From Bacillota bacterium (GTDB lineage Bacteria > Bacillota > Negativicutes > Sporomusales > UBA7701), in the NCBI GenBank assembly GCA_023415075.1, contig JAEZLU010000024.1:1-20249 (forward strand): a DNA stretch of 20,249 nucleotides. The letters are read 5' to 3'. The position numbers were made by a program, and so were the translations under genes. This document shows, piece by piece, positions 1 through 7,452 of this stretch; position 1 is the first letter of the stretch, and each line of letters begins with the position of its first letter. The notes beneath the pieces are model-generated. The model made no database searches. It saw only the letters and a list, made by a program, of their open reading frames with translations, and had not been told where the DNA came from.

Positions 1-701
1 ACCATCACACCGATGCCCGCAACCGTCGCCCCCACCTCCTGGGCCAGATCGACCATCCCGCGAGCCGTACCGCCGGCCTTCATGAAGTCGTCCATGATCA
101 GCACCCGGCTGCCGGGAGCGATGGCCCGCTTGGGCAGGGACATCGTCTGGATACGATGGGTCGACCCGGTGACATAATTAATACTCACCGTGGCTCCCTC
201 GGTCACCCGGCTGCCCCGCCTCACGGTCACCAGCGGCAGATTGAAAGCGCGGGCGGTGGCGAAAGCCAGCGGAATACCCTTGGTCTCGACGGTCATCACA
301 TAATCGGGGGCGGCAGCGGCAAAGCGGCTGAGAAAGATTTCTCCCACCTGGCTCATGAGCTGGGGCGAAAAGAACACATCCGACATATATAGATAGCCGC
401 CGGGAATAAGCCGTTCGGGTGCCGCCAGCCTGTTGGCCAGCTCGGCCAACAGCTCATGGGCGGTTTCCGGCGCCCAGGCCGGCACGAAGCGCACACCGCC
501 GGCCGCCCCGGCCACCGTCTCCACCCGGCCGAGGCCGAATTCCTCCAATGTCTGGCGTATTGTCTCGACATCCTCGCTCAAAGTGGACTTGGCGGCCGCC
601 AGCCGCTGGCTGAAATACCCCAGCGGAAACAAACGACAGGGGTTGTCGGTCAATAGTTTTGTCAGGACGACCAGCCTGGCCTGTCTAGTTATCTTGTCCA
701 T
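1..701 (-). CDS. purR: PurR, purine operon repressor (3' end cut by window edge)
   Basis: This is the Bacillus-type purine repressor: an N-terminal winged helix joined to a phosphoribosyltransferase-fold domain that senses PRPP. About 233 residues are visible from ATG at 701, starting MDKITRQARLVVLTKLL; the family is usually about 270-285 residues, so the last few dozen lie outside the window. The PRPP-binding signature VLIMDDFMKAGGTARGM is intact near residues 208-224. A strong GGAGG lies 5 nt before the ATG, which fixes the start. The gene follows the nucleotidyltransferase gene, but a terminator (805-836) and its own promoter lie between them. A perfect PurBox at 724-736 suggests autoregulation, as known for B. 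subtilis purR. In many Firmicutes spoVG and glmU come next; that is beyond this edge. Confidence 0.95.
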   Translation of the reverse strand, partial: MDKITRQARLVVLTKLLTDNPCRLFPLGYFSQRLAAAKSTLSEDVETIRQTLEEFGLGRVETVAGAAGGVRFVPAWAPETAHELLAELANRLAAPERLIPGGYLYMSDVFFSPQLMSQVGEIFLSRFAAAAPDYVMTVETKGIPLAFATARAFNLPLVTVRRGSRVTEGATVSINYVTGSTHRIQTMSLPKRAIAPGSRVLIMDDFMKAGGTARGMVDLAQEVGATVAGIGVM

Positions 702-723
702 CGTTCCTCCAAATGCGGCGGGG

Positions 724-736
724 AAATCCGAACATT
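724..736 (+). promoter_or_regulatory. PurBox (PurR operator) upstream of purR
   Basis: The 13-mer AAATCCGAACATT matches the B. subtilis PurBox consensus AWWWCCGAACWWT at every position. It sits 23-35 bp upstream of the purR ATG and just downstream of the predicted promoter, where binding would block transcription. PurR normally binds two inverted boxes. The only candidate partner is a degenerate TCGG at 743-746, at shorter spacing than the canonical 16-17 bp, so the second half is weak. Confidence 0.75.
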
Positions 737-754
737 CACCCGTCGGCAGACATT

Positions 755-783
755 TTTATTCACATTCTCTGTCGCCGAGCCAA
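755..783 (-). promoter_or_regulatory. Candidate sigma-A promoter of purR
   Basis: On the minus strand, TTGGCT (783-778) and AATAAA (760-755) are separated by exactly 17 bp, each matching 4 of 6 consensus bases. The predicted start of transcription, near 748, places the PurBox at about +12 to +24. The elements are modest, and the call rests partly on the spacing and on the terminator just upstream. Confidence 0.45.
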
Positions 784-804
784 ATCCTGCCGCCGCCAAA
801 GAAG

Positions 805-836
805 AATAAACAGAAAGCGCGATACCTGTATCGCGC
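805..836 (-). terminator. Intrinsic terminator after the nucleotidyltransferase gene
   Basis: An 8-bp perfect stem GCGCGATA/TATCGCGC (817-824 with 829-836) with a 4-nt loop is followed on the minus strand by a T-rich tract, TTTCTGTTTATTC. It lies about 40 nt past the stop at 877 and separates that operon from purR. Confidence 0.75.
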
Positions 837-876
837 CGCTTGTAACAGCCAAGATGCTTTTGGGAGAACAGCCGTT

Positions 877-1632
877 TCAGGCCCTCAATGAGAAAGTCGC
901 CCGCACCAGTTCGAGGTCGCTGGGTTTATCGACATCAATGCCCAGCTCGGGAAAAGGCGACTGCACGACCGCCCCCCGCACCCCAAGTAACTCCGATACC
1001 CGCACTTCCACATCCTTGAGACACAAAATCCCCAAAAGGAAGCGAAGCACGAACGACCAGCCGAGCATCGAACACAACACCAGCGGATTCTTGCGCTCGG
1101 CGATAAACTTCTCGGCCACCTGGGCGCACTGCTCGACAATCCCCGGGTTGACCAGGAACAGGTTGCCGCCGGTGAACGTGCCCTCCTTCAGGCGGGCATA
1201 GGTGCGCTTGTTGCCGGGAAAATGGCGCTCGTTCACTTCCTTGGGGACGATCGGATAATACAGATCGGCCTCGCCGGCCGCTTGGGCTAGAAAATCATTG
1301 ACCGCCTCGGCCGTGAGCAGGGGAATATCGGCGGTAGCCACAAGCACCTTGCGGCTATGGCCAAGAGCCCGCATGCCCAGGCGAATGGTCTCGATAATTG
1401 TCGGTCCGCCCGGCAGGACATGCGTGCCGGCGGGAAATTCGCACCGCTCCAGTTCAGCGGCCGGCCCCAGCACAAAAATGCGGTCGACCTGGCCGCTTGC
1501 GGCCAAAGCCTGGGCCACGAATGTCACCATCGGCTTGCCGCCGACCTCGATAAGTGCTTCGTAGATGTACGGCGAACACCGGTCCAGTCCCTTGCTATTC
1601 TCGCCCCCCGCCAAAATAATGGCGTCGAACAT
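877..1632 (-). CDS. MobA/GlmU-like NTP transferase family protein, substrate unknown
   Basis: A 251-residue GT-A-fold nucleotidyltransferase. It opens with IILAGGENSKG and GGKPMV (residues 5-36), the nucleotide-binding loop of the family. ATADIPLL (99-106) supplies the metal-binding Asp102, and GIDVDKPSDL near the C-terminus matches the family's closing motif. The classic RMG of true MobA is absent; instead there is a loop ending YEALIEVGGKPM, as I recall from homologues beside ispE and purR in other Firmicutes, so molybdopterin guanylylation should not be assumed. A hydrophobic stretch near residues 185-203 could pack against a membrane. The start has GGGGGA 9 nt upstream. It follows the GntR gene by 24 nt and ends the operon. 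Substrate cannot be told from sequence. Confidence 0.85.
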   Translation of the reverse strand: MFDAIILAGGENSKGLDRCSPYIYEALIEVGGKPMVTFVAQALAASGQVDRIFVLGPAAELERCEFPAGTHVLPGGPTIIETIRLGMRALGHSRKVLVATADIPLLTAEAVNDFLAQAAGEADLYYPIVPKEVNERHFPGNKRTYARLKEGTFTGGNLFLVNPGIVEQCAQVAEKFIAERKNPLVLCSMLGWSFVLRFLLGILCLKDVEVRVSELLGVRGAVVQSPFPELGIDVDKPSDLELVRATFSLRA

Positions 1633-1656
1633 GCGGTGCGTCCCCCTCTAGTAATG

Positions 1657-2343
1657 CTAACGTTTCTGCCGGCGCTCGTTCAGATCATTAAGGAGTGTCT
1701 GCTCGGCGTTCTCCATATGCTCCCTGGCGGCCTGCTGAGCCAGATCGGGATTACGCTGGGCTATGGCCTCCACCAGCCGGCGGTGCTCCTCCAGCGTATT
1801 CTTCAGACGGCCCGGGTAGGCCATAGAAATCGTCCGGAAGCGGGTGAACTGCTCGCGCAGATTGTTTATTATCCCCACTAGCCGGTCATTGCGGCTGGCC
1901 CGGTACAAAATATCGTGGAACTCGCCGTCGGCCTCGACGATCCTTTCGGCATCCCGGTGGTCGATATACTCGCCGATCTGCACCAAAAGGCGCTCCATCT
2001 GCTCGAGCTCCTCCTCGGTGATCCGTTCGGCGGCCAGGCCGGCGGCCAGCACATCGAGGGCCGTGCGAATCTCAAAAACCTCATTGATATCCTTTATGGT
2101 AAGATCGGACACATATGTGCCCCGCCGCGGCACCATCACCAGAAACCCTTCCAGTTCCAGCCGGCGGATGGCCTCCCGCACCGGCGTCCGGCTCACGCCC
2201 AGCTCCTCGGCCAGTTGGATCTCCATCAGCCGTTCGCCAGGCTTAAGCGTGCCGTTGACGATTGATTCCCGCAGGGCTTCGCTGACGACCTCCCGCAACG
2301 GTTTATAACTATCAAGCTTAATCGGCGGTAACCGTCGTTCCAT
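1657..2343 (-). CDS. GntR/FadR-family transcriptional regulator (FCD domain)
   Basis: A 228-residue regulator with a GntR winged helix (about residues 13-80, including LAEELGVSRTPVREAIRRLE) and an all-helical FCD ligand domain (about 85-215). Asp139, His143, His187 and His209 stand where FCD proteins bind a metal, so it probably senses an organic acid or similar effector; the ligand is unknown. ATG at 2343 is chosen because GGAGGGG lies directly before it; an ATG at 2358 has no such site. From 2343 the gene overlaps the end of ispE by 26 bp, implying translational coupling. It may control its own operon or act elsewhere. No operator is recognised. Confidence 0.9.
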   Translation of the reverse strand: MERRLPPIKLDSYKPLREVVSEALRESIVNGTLKPGERLMEIQLAEELGVSRTPVREAIRRLELEGFLVMVPRRGTYVSDLTIKDINEVFEIRTALDVLAAGLAAERITEEELEQMERLLVQIGEYIDHRDAERIVEADGEFHDILYRASRNDRLVGIINNLREQFTRFRTISMAYPGRLKNTLEEHRRLVEAIAQRNPDLAQQAAREHMENAEQTLLNDLNERRQKR

Positions 2344-3217
2344 TTTCCCCTCCTGCATTACCTACAGTTTCCGTTACCGTCACCCAGACCTCACGGGCCT
2401 GTACCGCGGCCGCTATCTTCTCTGCCGTCGCCCGGCTTTCGGCCAGACCAAAAACGGTCGGGCCGCTGCCGGACATCAGGCTGGCCACGGCGCCGTTGGC
2501 CAGCATGGCCGTCTTTAGGTCGGCGATTACCGGATGAGCAGCAATCGTCACCGTCTCCAGCACATTGCCCAGCCGGGCCGCCACCCCTGTGGCGTCGGCC
2601 GCCGCCAGGCAAGCCGTCATGCCGGCGATATCCGGGTGGGCCGTTACTTTTTCGGCGCGGTAGTTGCCGTACACCCAGGCCGTAGACACGGCAACCGGCG
2701 GCTTGGCCAGCACCACCCACAGCCGCGGCAGCGGCGTCAGCGGCGTCAGAACCTCGCCCCGGCCGGTGGCCAGCATGGTCCCGCCCCGCAGGCAAAAGGG
2801 AACATCCGACCCCAACTCGGCGCCCAGCGCCTCCAGCTCAGGCAGCGACAACCCCAGCCGCCAAAGTTCGTTCAGCCCCCGCAGGACGGCGGCTGCATCG
2901 GCACTGCCGCCAGCCAGGCCGGCCGCCAGGGGGATTCTTTTCTCGAGGAAAATATCCACGCCGTAGTCGACGCCGCATCGCTGCCGCAAAAGAGCGGCGG
3001 CGCGCCAGGCCAGATTGGCCGGGCCGCCGTCGAGACCGGCCGCGTCGGACGTCACCCGCAAACCAACCGGCGCAGTCGTTAGCGTAACCCGGTCGGCCAG
3101 GTCGATGGCCTGCATCACCATGGCCACCTCATGATAGCCGTCACTGCGCCGGTGGAGAACATCGAGGACCAAATTGATCTTGGCCCTCGCCGCCAGTACA
3201 AGTTTACCGTTTTCCAT
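2318..3217 (-). CDS. ispE: IspE, 4-diphosphocytidyl-2-C-methyl-D-erythritol kinase
   Basis: A 299-residue GHMP kinase that phosphorylates CDP-methylerythritol with ATP in the cytosolic MEP isoprenoid pathway. The N-terminal ARAKINLVLDV (residues 10-20) holds the conserved Lys13. The ATP-binding glycine-rich motif PLAAGLAGGSADAAA is at 96-110, and the C-terminal GHMP motif appears as SGSGPTVFGL. Length is typical. The ATG at 3217 overlaps the TAA of the upstream cheW-like gene by one base (TAATG), so translation is probably coupled. The 3' end overlaps the GntR start. The ispE-purR neighbourhood is conserved across Firmicutes, which supports the call. Confidence 0.95.
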   Translation of the reverse strand: MENGKLVLAARAKINLVLDVLHRRSDGYHEVAMVMQAIDLADRVTLTTAPVGLRVTSDAAGLDGGPANLAWRAAALLRQRCGVDYGVDIFLEKRIPLAAGLAGGSADAAAVLRGLNELWRLGLSLPELEALGAELGSDVPFCLRGGTMLATGRGEVLTPLTPLPRLWVVLAKPPVAVSTAWVYGNYRAEKVTAHPDIAGMTACLAAADATGVAARLGNVLETVTIAAHPVIADLKTAMLANGAVASLMSGSGPTVFGLAESRATAEKIAAAVQAREVWVTVTETVGNAGGENGTTVTAD

Positions 3218-3687
3218 TACTGTTTTATCTGTTTAAGAACAATCTCTTCCTGACTTGTCAAAATCTTATCGATATCCAGCAGAATCAGCAGCCGCTCGTC
3301 AAGCTTGCCGACTCCGTGAATATACTGGGCGTCGATGATGAAGCTCGGCGGCGGCGGCTCCACGCTGGCGGCCGCCAGCCTTACCACTTCGGTGACGGCG
3401 TCGACGATGATCCCCACCGTCTGGCCGTTGACCTCGACGATGATAATGCGGTTGTCCTCGGTATAATCGGTCACCGTAAGCTGGAAACGTTTACGCAGGT
3501 CGATGACCGGTATGATCCGGCCCCGCAGATTGATTATGCCTTCCATGAAATCAGGCGTCTGCGGCAGTTTGGTTATCGGAACCAGGCGATTTATCTCTTG
3601 CACCTTGGTGATGGGCAGCCCGTATTCTTCTTGGGCGAGGCGGAAAATAACCAGTTGGAGCTCGGAAGAAATCTGAATATCATCCAT
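3217..3687 (-). CDS. cheW: CheW-like chemotaxis adaptor protein
   Basis: A 156-residue single-domain CheW protein, the soluble scaffold that links methyl-accepting receptors to the CheA kinase. FRLAQEEYGLPITKVQEI near the N-terminus, GIINLRGRIIPVIDLRKRF in the middle and VGIIVDAVTEVVRL after it are the usual CheW strands and hydrophobic core. ATG at 3687 is preferred over a GTG at 3702 because GGGGGG sits 7 nt before it. No cheA, receptor or flagellar gene is in the window, so this is an isolated adaptor. It is stop-start fused (TAATG) to ispE, an unusual partner. It may belong to a signalling array encoded elsewhere. Confidence 0.9.
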   Translation of the reverse strand: MDDIQISSELQLVIFRLAQEEYGLPITKVQEINRLVPITKLPQTPDFMEGIINLRGRIIPVIDLRKRFQLTVTDYTEDNRIIIVEVNGQTVGIIVDAVTEVVRLAAASVEPPPPSFIIDAQYIHGVGKLDERLLILLDIDKILTSQEEIVLKQIKQ

Positions 3688-3724
3688 AAAAGAACCCCCC
3701 ACACATAGTTATGCTGTATTCTCT

Positions 3725-3753
3725 ATTCTACATGCGAGGATATTTGCCTGCAA
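3725..3753 (-). promoter_or_regulatory. Candidate promoter of the cheW-ispE operon
   Basis: On the minus strand TTGCAG (3753-3748) and TAGAAT (3730-3725, 5 of 6 to consensus) are 17 bp apart, with an AT-rich leader to the cheW-like start. It lies in the only gap between cphA and the operon. The -35 is weak. Confidence 0.4.
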
Positions 3754-3764
3754 AAGTACAGGCA
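3745..3764. terminator. Weak hairpin between cphA and cheW
   Basis: TGCCTG and CAGGCA form a 6-bp stem around an 8-nt loop, 19 nt past the cphA stop. On the minus strand no clean T-tract follows; the T-run (TATTTTTCT) is on the plus side, where no gene reads in. It may be a leaky terminator for cphB-cphA, allowing some read-through into cheW. Confidence 0.3.
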
Positions 3765-3782
3765 TATTTTTCTAAAACCGGC

Positions 3783-6437
3783 TTAGAAGCGGCTGGCCGC
3801 CACCACCGGCTGCCCATAACCCGGCGACTGCTCGGCCGGTTGCCGTGAGAAGCGCTCACGGAAAGTTTCGATCACCGCCATCACTTTTTCGTACTTTTCA
3901 TAGAACACCACCACCAGGTCACCCGGCTGAGCGGCCGCCAGCGCCGCCTTGACCGCCGCATCCTCGGCCAGCACGGTAGTCAGTCGTTCCGGCGGTAAGC
4001 CGGCCTCCAGCACCCCCTGCTGCAGCAAACCGGCCGTCTCGCCGGGCCGCCGGCCCCGTAGATCGGTATCCTCCTTGACGTAAATGTAATCGAACCCCCG
4101 GCCGGCGATACGGCCCACATGAATAAGCACGTCATCCCGCCGGTCGCCGGGAGCGCCGATAACTCCCACCAGCCGCCCGGCTCCCAGTCGTTTGACGGTG
4201 TTGACCAGGGCCTGATAGCCGGCCGGATTGTGGCCATAATCGACGCAAACCCTGAAATCGCCCACCTCAAGGATATTCAGGCGTCCGGGGTTCTGGGCGA
4301 AACTCGCCAGCCCCTGGCGGATATAAGCCACCGGCACCTTCAGGCAATAGCAGGCCGCGGCGGCAATAACCGCATTCTGCGCATTATGGAGGGCAAGGCC
4401 CCCCAGCGTTACCGGCACGCTGGCCACCCGCACGATCATCCGGCCGAGGCCGCCGCAGGCGGCGTGGATACAGCCGTCCTTGATGAAAAAGGCCTTGCCG
4501 CCCACGCTCAAGTGCCGGCGAATCACCAGATTATCCGGCTCGGTGCTGAAATAAACAATGTCCCCCTTGGCCCGGGCCCGCAGGGCCGTCACATTCGGGT
4601 CGTCGGCGTTCAGGAGGGCGAAGCCGCCCGGCCGTACCACCTCCAACAGGAGTGACTTTATATACACCAGGTCCTCGATGCTCTCGATGCCGTCCTGGCC
4701 GAGATGATCCTCACTCACGTTGGTGATGATGCCGACATCGCAGCCATTGAAGGCCAGTCCCCCGCGCAGCAGCCCGCCGCGGGCCGTCTCGAGCACCGCC
4801 ACCTCCACCTGCGGGTCGGTCAGCACCGTCTTGGCACTCGCCGGGCCGGTCGTATCGCCGGCCAGCACCCGTCGGCCGCCGATATAAATGCCGTCAGTCG
4901 TCGTCATGCCCACGTTGTAGCCAGCCAGTTGCCAGATATGGCCGATTATCCGGCTGACCGTTGTCTTGCCGTTCGTGCCGGTCACGGCGATCACCGGGAC
5001 GCGGCCGTCGCTGGCGGGCGGGAACAGCGAATCGACGATAGCCGCCGCTACATCGCGCGGTTTTCCGGCCGCCGGATAATGATGCATGCGGATGCCCGGG
5101 GCGGCGTTAACCTCGATGATCGCCCCCCCGCCGCCCATAATCGACTTGGCGATATTCTCGGCCACCATATCCACCCCGGCCACATCCAGCCCCAGCAGGG
5201 TCGCTGCCCGCTCGGCCAGCAGCCCATTGTCCGGGTGGACGACATCGGTCACATCGACCGCCGTACCGCCGGTGCTCAAATTGGCGTTCTCGCGGATATA
5301 CACAACCTGTCCCTTTGCCGGCACGTCCTGGGGCGTAAGCTGTTGCCTGGCCAGCACCCCCAGGGCGACCGCGTCGATAACTATCTTCGTCAGCGGCCGG
5401 TCGTGGCCCTCGCCCCTGAGGGGATCGCGGTTGGCCTCGGCCACCAGCTCGCGCACGCTCGCTACGCCGTCGCCCATGACATAGGCCGGGATACGCTCGG
5501 CCGCTGCCGCCAGCTTGCCGGCCACCACGCATAAGCGATATTGGCGGCCGGGGACATACTCCTCGACTATTACCCGCTCGTCGAACTCGGCGGCGATAGC
5601 GAAAGCCCGCTCCATCTCGGCAGCGCTCTCTACCCGCAGCGTCACCCCTTTGCCTTGGTTGGCGCCGGCCGGCTTAACCGCCAGCGGTCCGCCCAGGGAA
5701 GCCAGCGCCGCCAGCGCCGCCGCCGCCGATTCGACCACCACTCCTTCAGGCACCGGTAGGCCGCCGTCGGCCAGCACCCGTTTCGTCAAATCCTTGTCGC
5801 CAGCCAGATCGGCGGCCAGGGCGCTCGTACGCCCGGTCAGCGTCGCCCACAGCCGCTGCTGACAGCGGCCATAGCCCAAAATCAGAAAGTCCTCGCCCGC
5901 CAGCCGCGTCACCGGTATCCCCCGGCGGGCCGCCGCTGCGGCCAGCGCCCCGGTACTCGGCCCGAGGGCAGCCGCCTCGCCCGCCTGGCGGATCCTGGCC
6001 ACCGCCGCCGCCGCATCGAAATCGCCGCCAGTCAGAAGCGACTGTAAAAGAACTATCGCCTCCCGAGCGGCCGCCGTTGCCGCCGTCGCCTCACGCAAGG
6101 CCACCACCACCTCGTAAACCCCGGACGGCGAAGCAGCCCTGGCCCGGCCGAAGCTCACCGCGTAGCCGGCCGCGCACTGCAGCTCGAGAACCACATGCTC
6201 GAACACATGAGCCAGATACGTTCCCTCGGCCAGCCGCTCCATGAAACCGCCGGGGTACCCGCGGCTGCAGCAATGGCCTGCCAGTCCCGGCAGCGACGCC
6301 ACCAGCCGTTCGCCGAAAGCCGGCAGCCGGTCTGTCGGCACCTCGGCCAGATCCTCCAGATCCAGCCTGATCCGCAGCACCGGCTTCAGACTATAAACAT
6401 TAGCTCCCGGCAACACCTGCATTGACACAATCCGCAT
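3783..6437 (-). CDS. cphA: Cyanophycin synthetase CphA
   Basis: An 884-residue cytosolic enzyme that uses ATP to build cyanophycin, a poly-aspartate backbone with arginine side chains used as a nitrogen store. The usual three-part layout is present. An N-terminal domain (about 1-160) is followed by an ATP-grasp domain (about 205-470) with KPAGANQGKGVT at 255-266 and EVNAAPGIRMHH at 442-453. A Mur-ligase-like domain (about 480-870) carries the P-loop GTNGKTT at 487-493 and TARGG and NVSEDHLG motifs. Length matches the family (about 870-900). AAGGAGG lies 7 nt before the ATG. It follows cyanophycinase by 34 nt, so the two are one operon, as in cyanobacteria. A primer-independent variant cannot be excluded from sequence. 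Confidence 0.96.
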   Translation of the reverse strand: MRIVSMQVLPGANVYSLKPVLRIRLDLEDLAEVPTDRLPAFGERLVASLPGLAGHCCSRGYPGGFMERLAEGTYLAHVFEHVVLELQCAAGYAVSFGRARAASPSGVYEVVVALREATAATAAAREAIVLLQSLLTGGDFDAAAAVARIRQAGEAAALGPSTGALAAAAARRGIPVTRLAGEDFLILGYGRCQQRLWATLTGRTSALAADLAGDKDLTKRVLADGGLPVPEGVVVESAAAALAALASLGGPLAVKPAGANQGKGVTLRVESAAEMERAFAIAAEFDERVIVEEYVPGRQYRLCVVAGKLAAAAERIPAYVMGDGVASVRELVAEANRDPLRGEGHDRPLTKIVIDAVALGVLARQQLTPQDVPAKGQVVYIRENANLSTGGTAVDVTDVVHPDNGLLAERAATLLGLDVAGVDMVAENIAKSIMGGGGAIIEVNAAPGIRMHHYPAAGKPRDVAAAIVDSLFPPASDGRVPVIAVTGTNGKTTVSRIIGHIWQLAGYNVGMTTTDGIYIGGRRVLAGDTTGPASAKTVLTDPQVEVAVLETARGGLLRGGLAFNGCDVGIITNVSEDHLGQDGIESIEDLVYIKSLLLEVVRPGGFALLNADDPNVTALRARAKGDIVYFSTEPDNLVIRRHLSVGGKAFFIKDGCIHAACGGLGRMIVRVASVPVTLGGLALHNAQNAVIAAAACYCLKVPVAYIRQGLASFAQNPGRLNILEVGDFRVCVDYGHNPAGYQALVNTVKRLGAGRLVGVIGAPGDRRDDVLIHVGRIAGRGFDYIYVKEDTDLRGRRPGETAGLLQQGVLEAGLPPERLTTVLAEDAAVKAALAAAQPGDLVVVFYEKYEKVMAVIETFRERFSRQPAEQSPGYGQPVVAASRF

Positions 6438-6471
6438 TTACCTGCCTCCTTGCAACTACGAGCCGCAGCCC

Positions 6472-7281
6472 CTATTCCTCAGGCCCGAGCGGCAGACGCC
6501 TCTTCAGATCGTACCCGTAGCCGCTGGGCAAAACATGGAGAACCACGTTAGTGAGCGCCAGCGGATCAAACCGCTGGGACTCGGAAATATTTGAATGAAT
6601 GACCGCCTTGCCGTCCACCACCGTCACCGTCTGCGAGCCGATAACCGTGAACGAGCGTTCAGGCGCCACCACCAGCGCAGTATCTTCATCGATCCCCACC
6701 CCGAGAATATGGGGATTGAGGGCGACAGCCGCCAGCAGACGGTTTATCCGGCCCCGCTGGGCGAAATGCTGATCGATGACCACCTCGGGCCATAGCCCCA
6801 TCCCGTGGGCCATGCTCAGGCTATCCTTCTTGGGCGTATCGCTCGAAGACCCGTCGACAATCATAGTATCGCTCATCATCGACGCCCCGGCGCTGGTGCC
6901 GGCGATTACCACCCCGCGCCTCAAAGCCCGCCGCACGGCAGCGTCCACTGCCGAGCCGCCGAGGATGCTCGTCAGCCTGAGCTGATCGCCGCCGGTAAAA
7001 AACAGACCGCTGCAATTGTCCACCTCGGCCACCTGGTGACTGTCGCCGGCTGCCTGACGGTCGGTGATCGCCAGCACATTCACCTGGGCCGCGCTCAGAC
7101 CGCTAAACAGCGCCCGGTACTCCTCACCTGTCTCGCGGGGATGGCCGGTAGCCGTCGTCACCACCGCGAGGCGGGCCTCGCGGCCGCCGGCCATACTCAC
7201 GAACCGCCGGAGGATCAGGCAATCGCCCTCCTTATCCTCATTGCCGCCGATAACCAGCAGACTGCCTGTCTTTTCCCCCAT
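6472..7281 (-). CDS. cphB: Cyanophycinase CphB
   Basis: A 269-residue serine peptidase of family S51 that cuts cyanophycin into beta-Asp-Arg dipeptides. GTSAGAS at 128-134 holds the nucleophile Ser130, and FFTGGDQLRL at 94-103 is the other strongly conserved family segment. KDSLSMAHGMGLWPEVVIDQHFAQRGR further on is also typical. The first ATG of the frame (7305) lacks a ribosome site; ATG at 7281 has AAGGAGG 5 nt upstream and is the better start. There is no signal peptide, so it is an intracellular enzyme. Placed first in an operon with cphA, it provides the breakdown half of a make-and-use cycle. The isoaspartyl dipeptidase needed to finish degradation is not in the window. Confidence 0.95.
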   Translation of the reverse strand: MGEKTGSLLVIGGNEDKEGDCLILRRFVSMAGGREARLAVVTTATGHPRETGEEYRALFSGLSAAQVNVLAITDRQAAGDSHQVAEVDNCSGLFFTGGDQLRLTSILGGSAVDAAVRRALRRGVVIAGTSAGASMMSDTMIVDGSSSDTPKKDSLSMAHGMGLWPEVVIDQHFAQRGRINRLLAAVALNPHILGVGIDEDTALVVAPERSFTVIGSQTVTVVDGKAVIHSNISESQRFDPLALTNVVLHVLPSGYGYDLKRRLPLGPEE

Positions 7282-7399
7282 GCCGCCTCCTTGTGCACAC
7301 GCCAAGGCAAGCTTGCGCCTACCCTTTCACTGGTTATTCTTGCCCCGGCAGGCGGCCGCTTATGCAAAAATTTCCGGAAAACACCAGGCTGGAAGGCCA

Positions 7400-7408
7400 C
7401 ATATAATG
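7400..7408 (+). promoter_or_regulatory. -10-like element CATATAATG before the L,D-transpeptidase
   Basis: CATATAATG contains a perfect TATAAT (7402-7407) and also fits the CATA-start -10 form used by mother-cell sigma factors E and K. It lies 45 bp before the ATG at 7453. No good sigma-A -35 is found 17 bp upstream, which favours the sporulation reading. The reverse strand reads CATTATATG and could serve cphB. Confidence 0.45.
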
Positions 7409-7425
7409 ATTTAGCTGGAGAGAAT

Positions 7426-7445
7426 CCTCCCGCGTATCGAGGAGG
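7426..7445 (+). promoter_or_regulatory. Hairpin that can hide the ribosome site of the L,D-transpeptidase
   Basis: CCTCC (7426-7430) can pair with GGAGG (7441-7445) across a 10-nt loop. The GGAGG is the Shine-Dalgarno site of the gene starting at 7453. Five G-C/A-T pairs are enough for a local translational switch, but short complements of an SD site also arise by chance. Confidence 0.35.
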
Positions 7446-7452
7446 CGAAAAC

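Noticed and set aside
877..1632. Calling this gene mobA
   Set aside because: The RMG motif of molybdenum cofactor guanylyltransferase is absent, and no molybdenum genes are nearby.
4704..5534. 276-codon plus-strand frame inside cphA
   Set aside because: It lies fully opposite conserved CphA domains and shows no family resemblance.
6805..7452. Upstream extension of the L,D-transpeptidase frame
   Set aside because: It runs antisense through cphB, and the clear AGGAGG start is at 7453.
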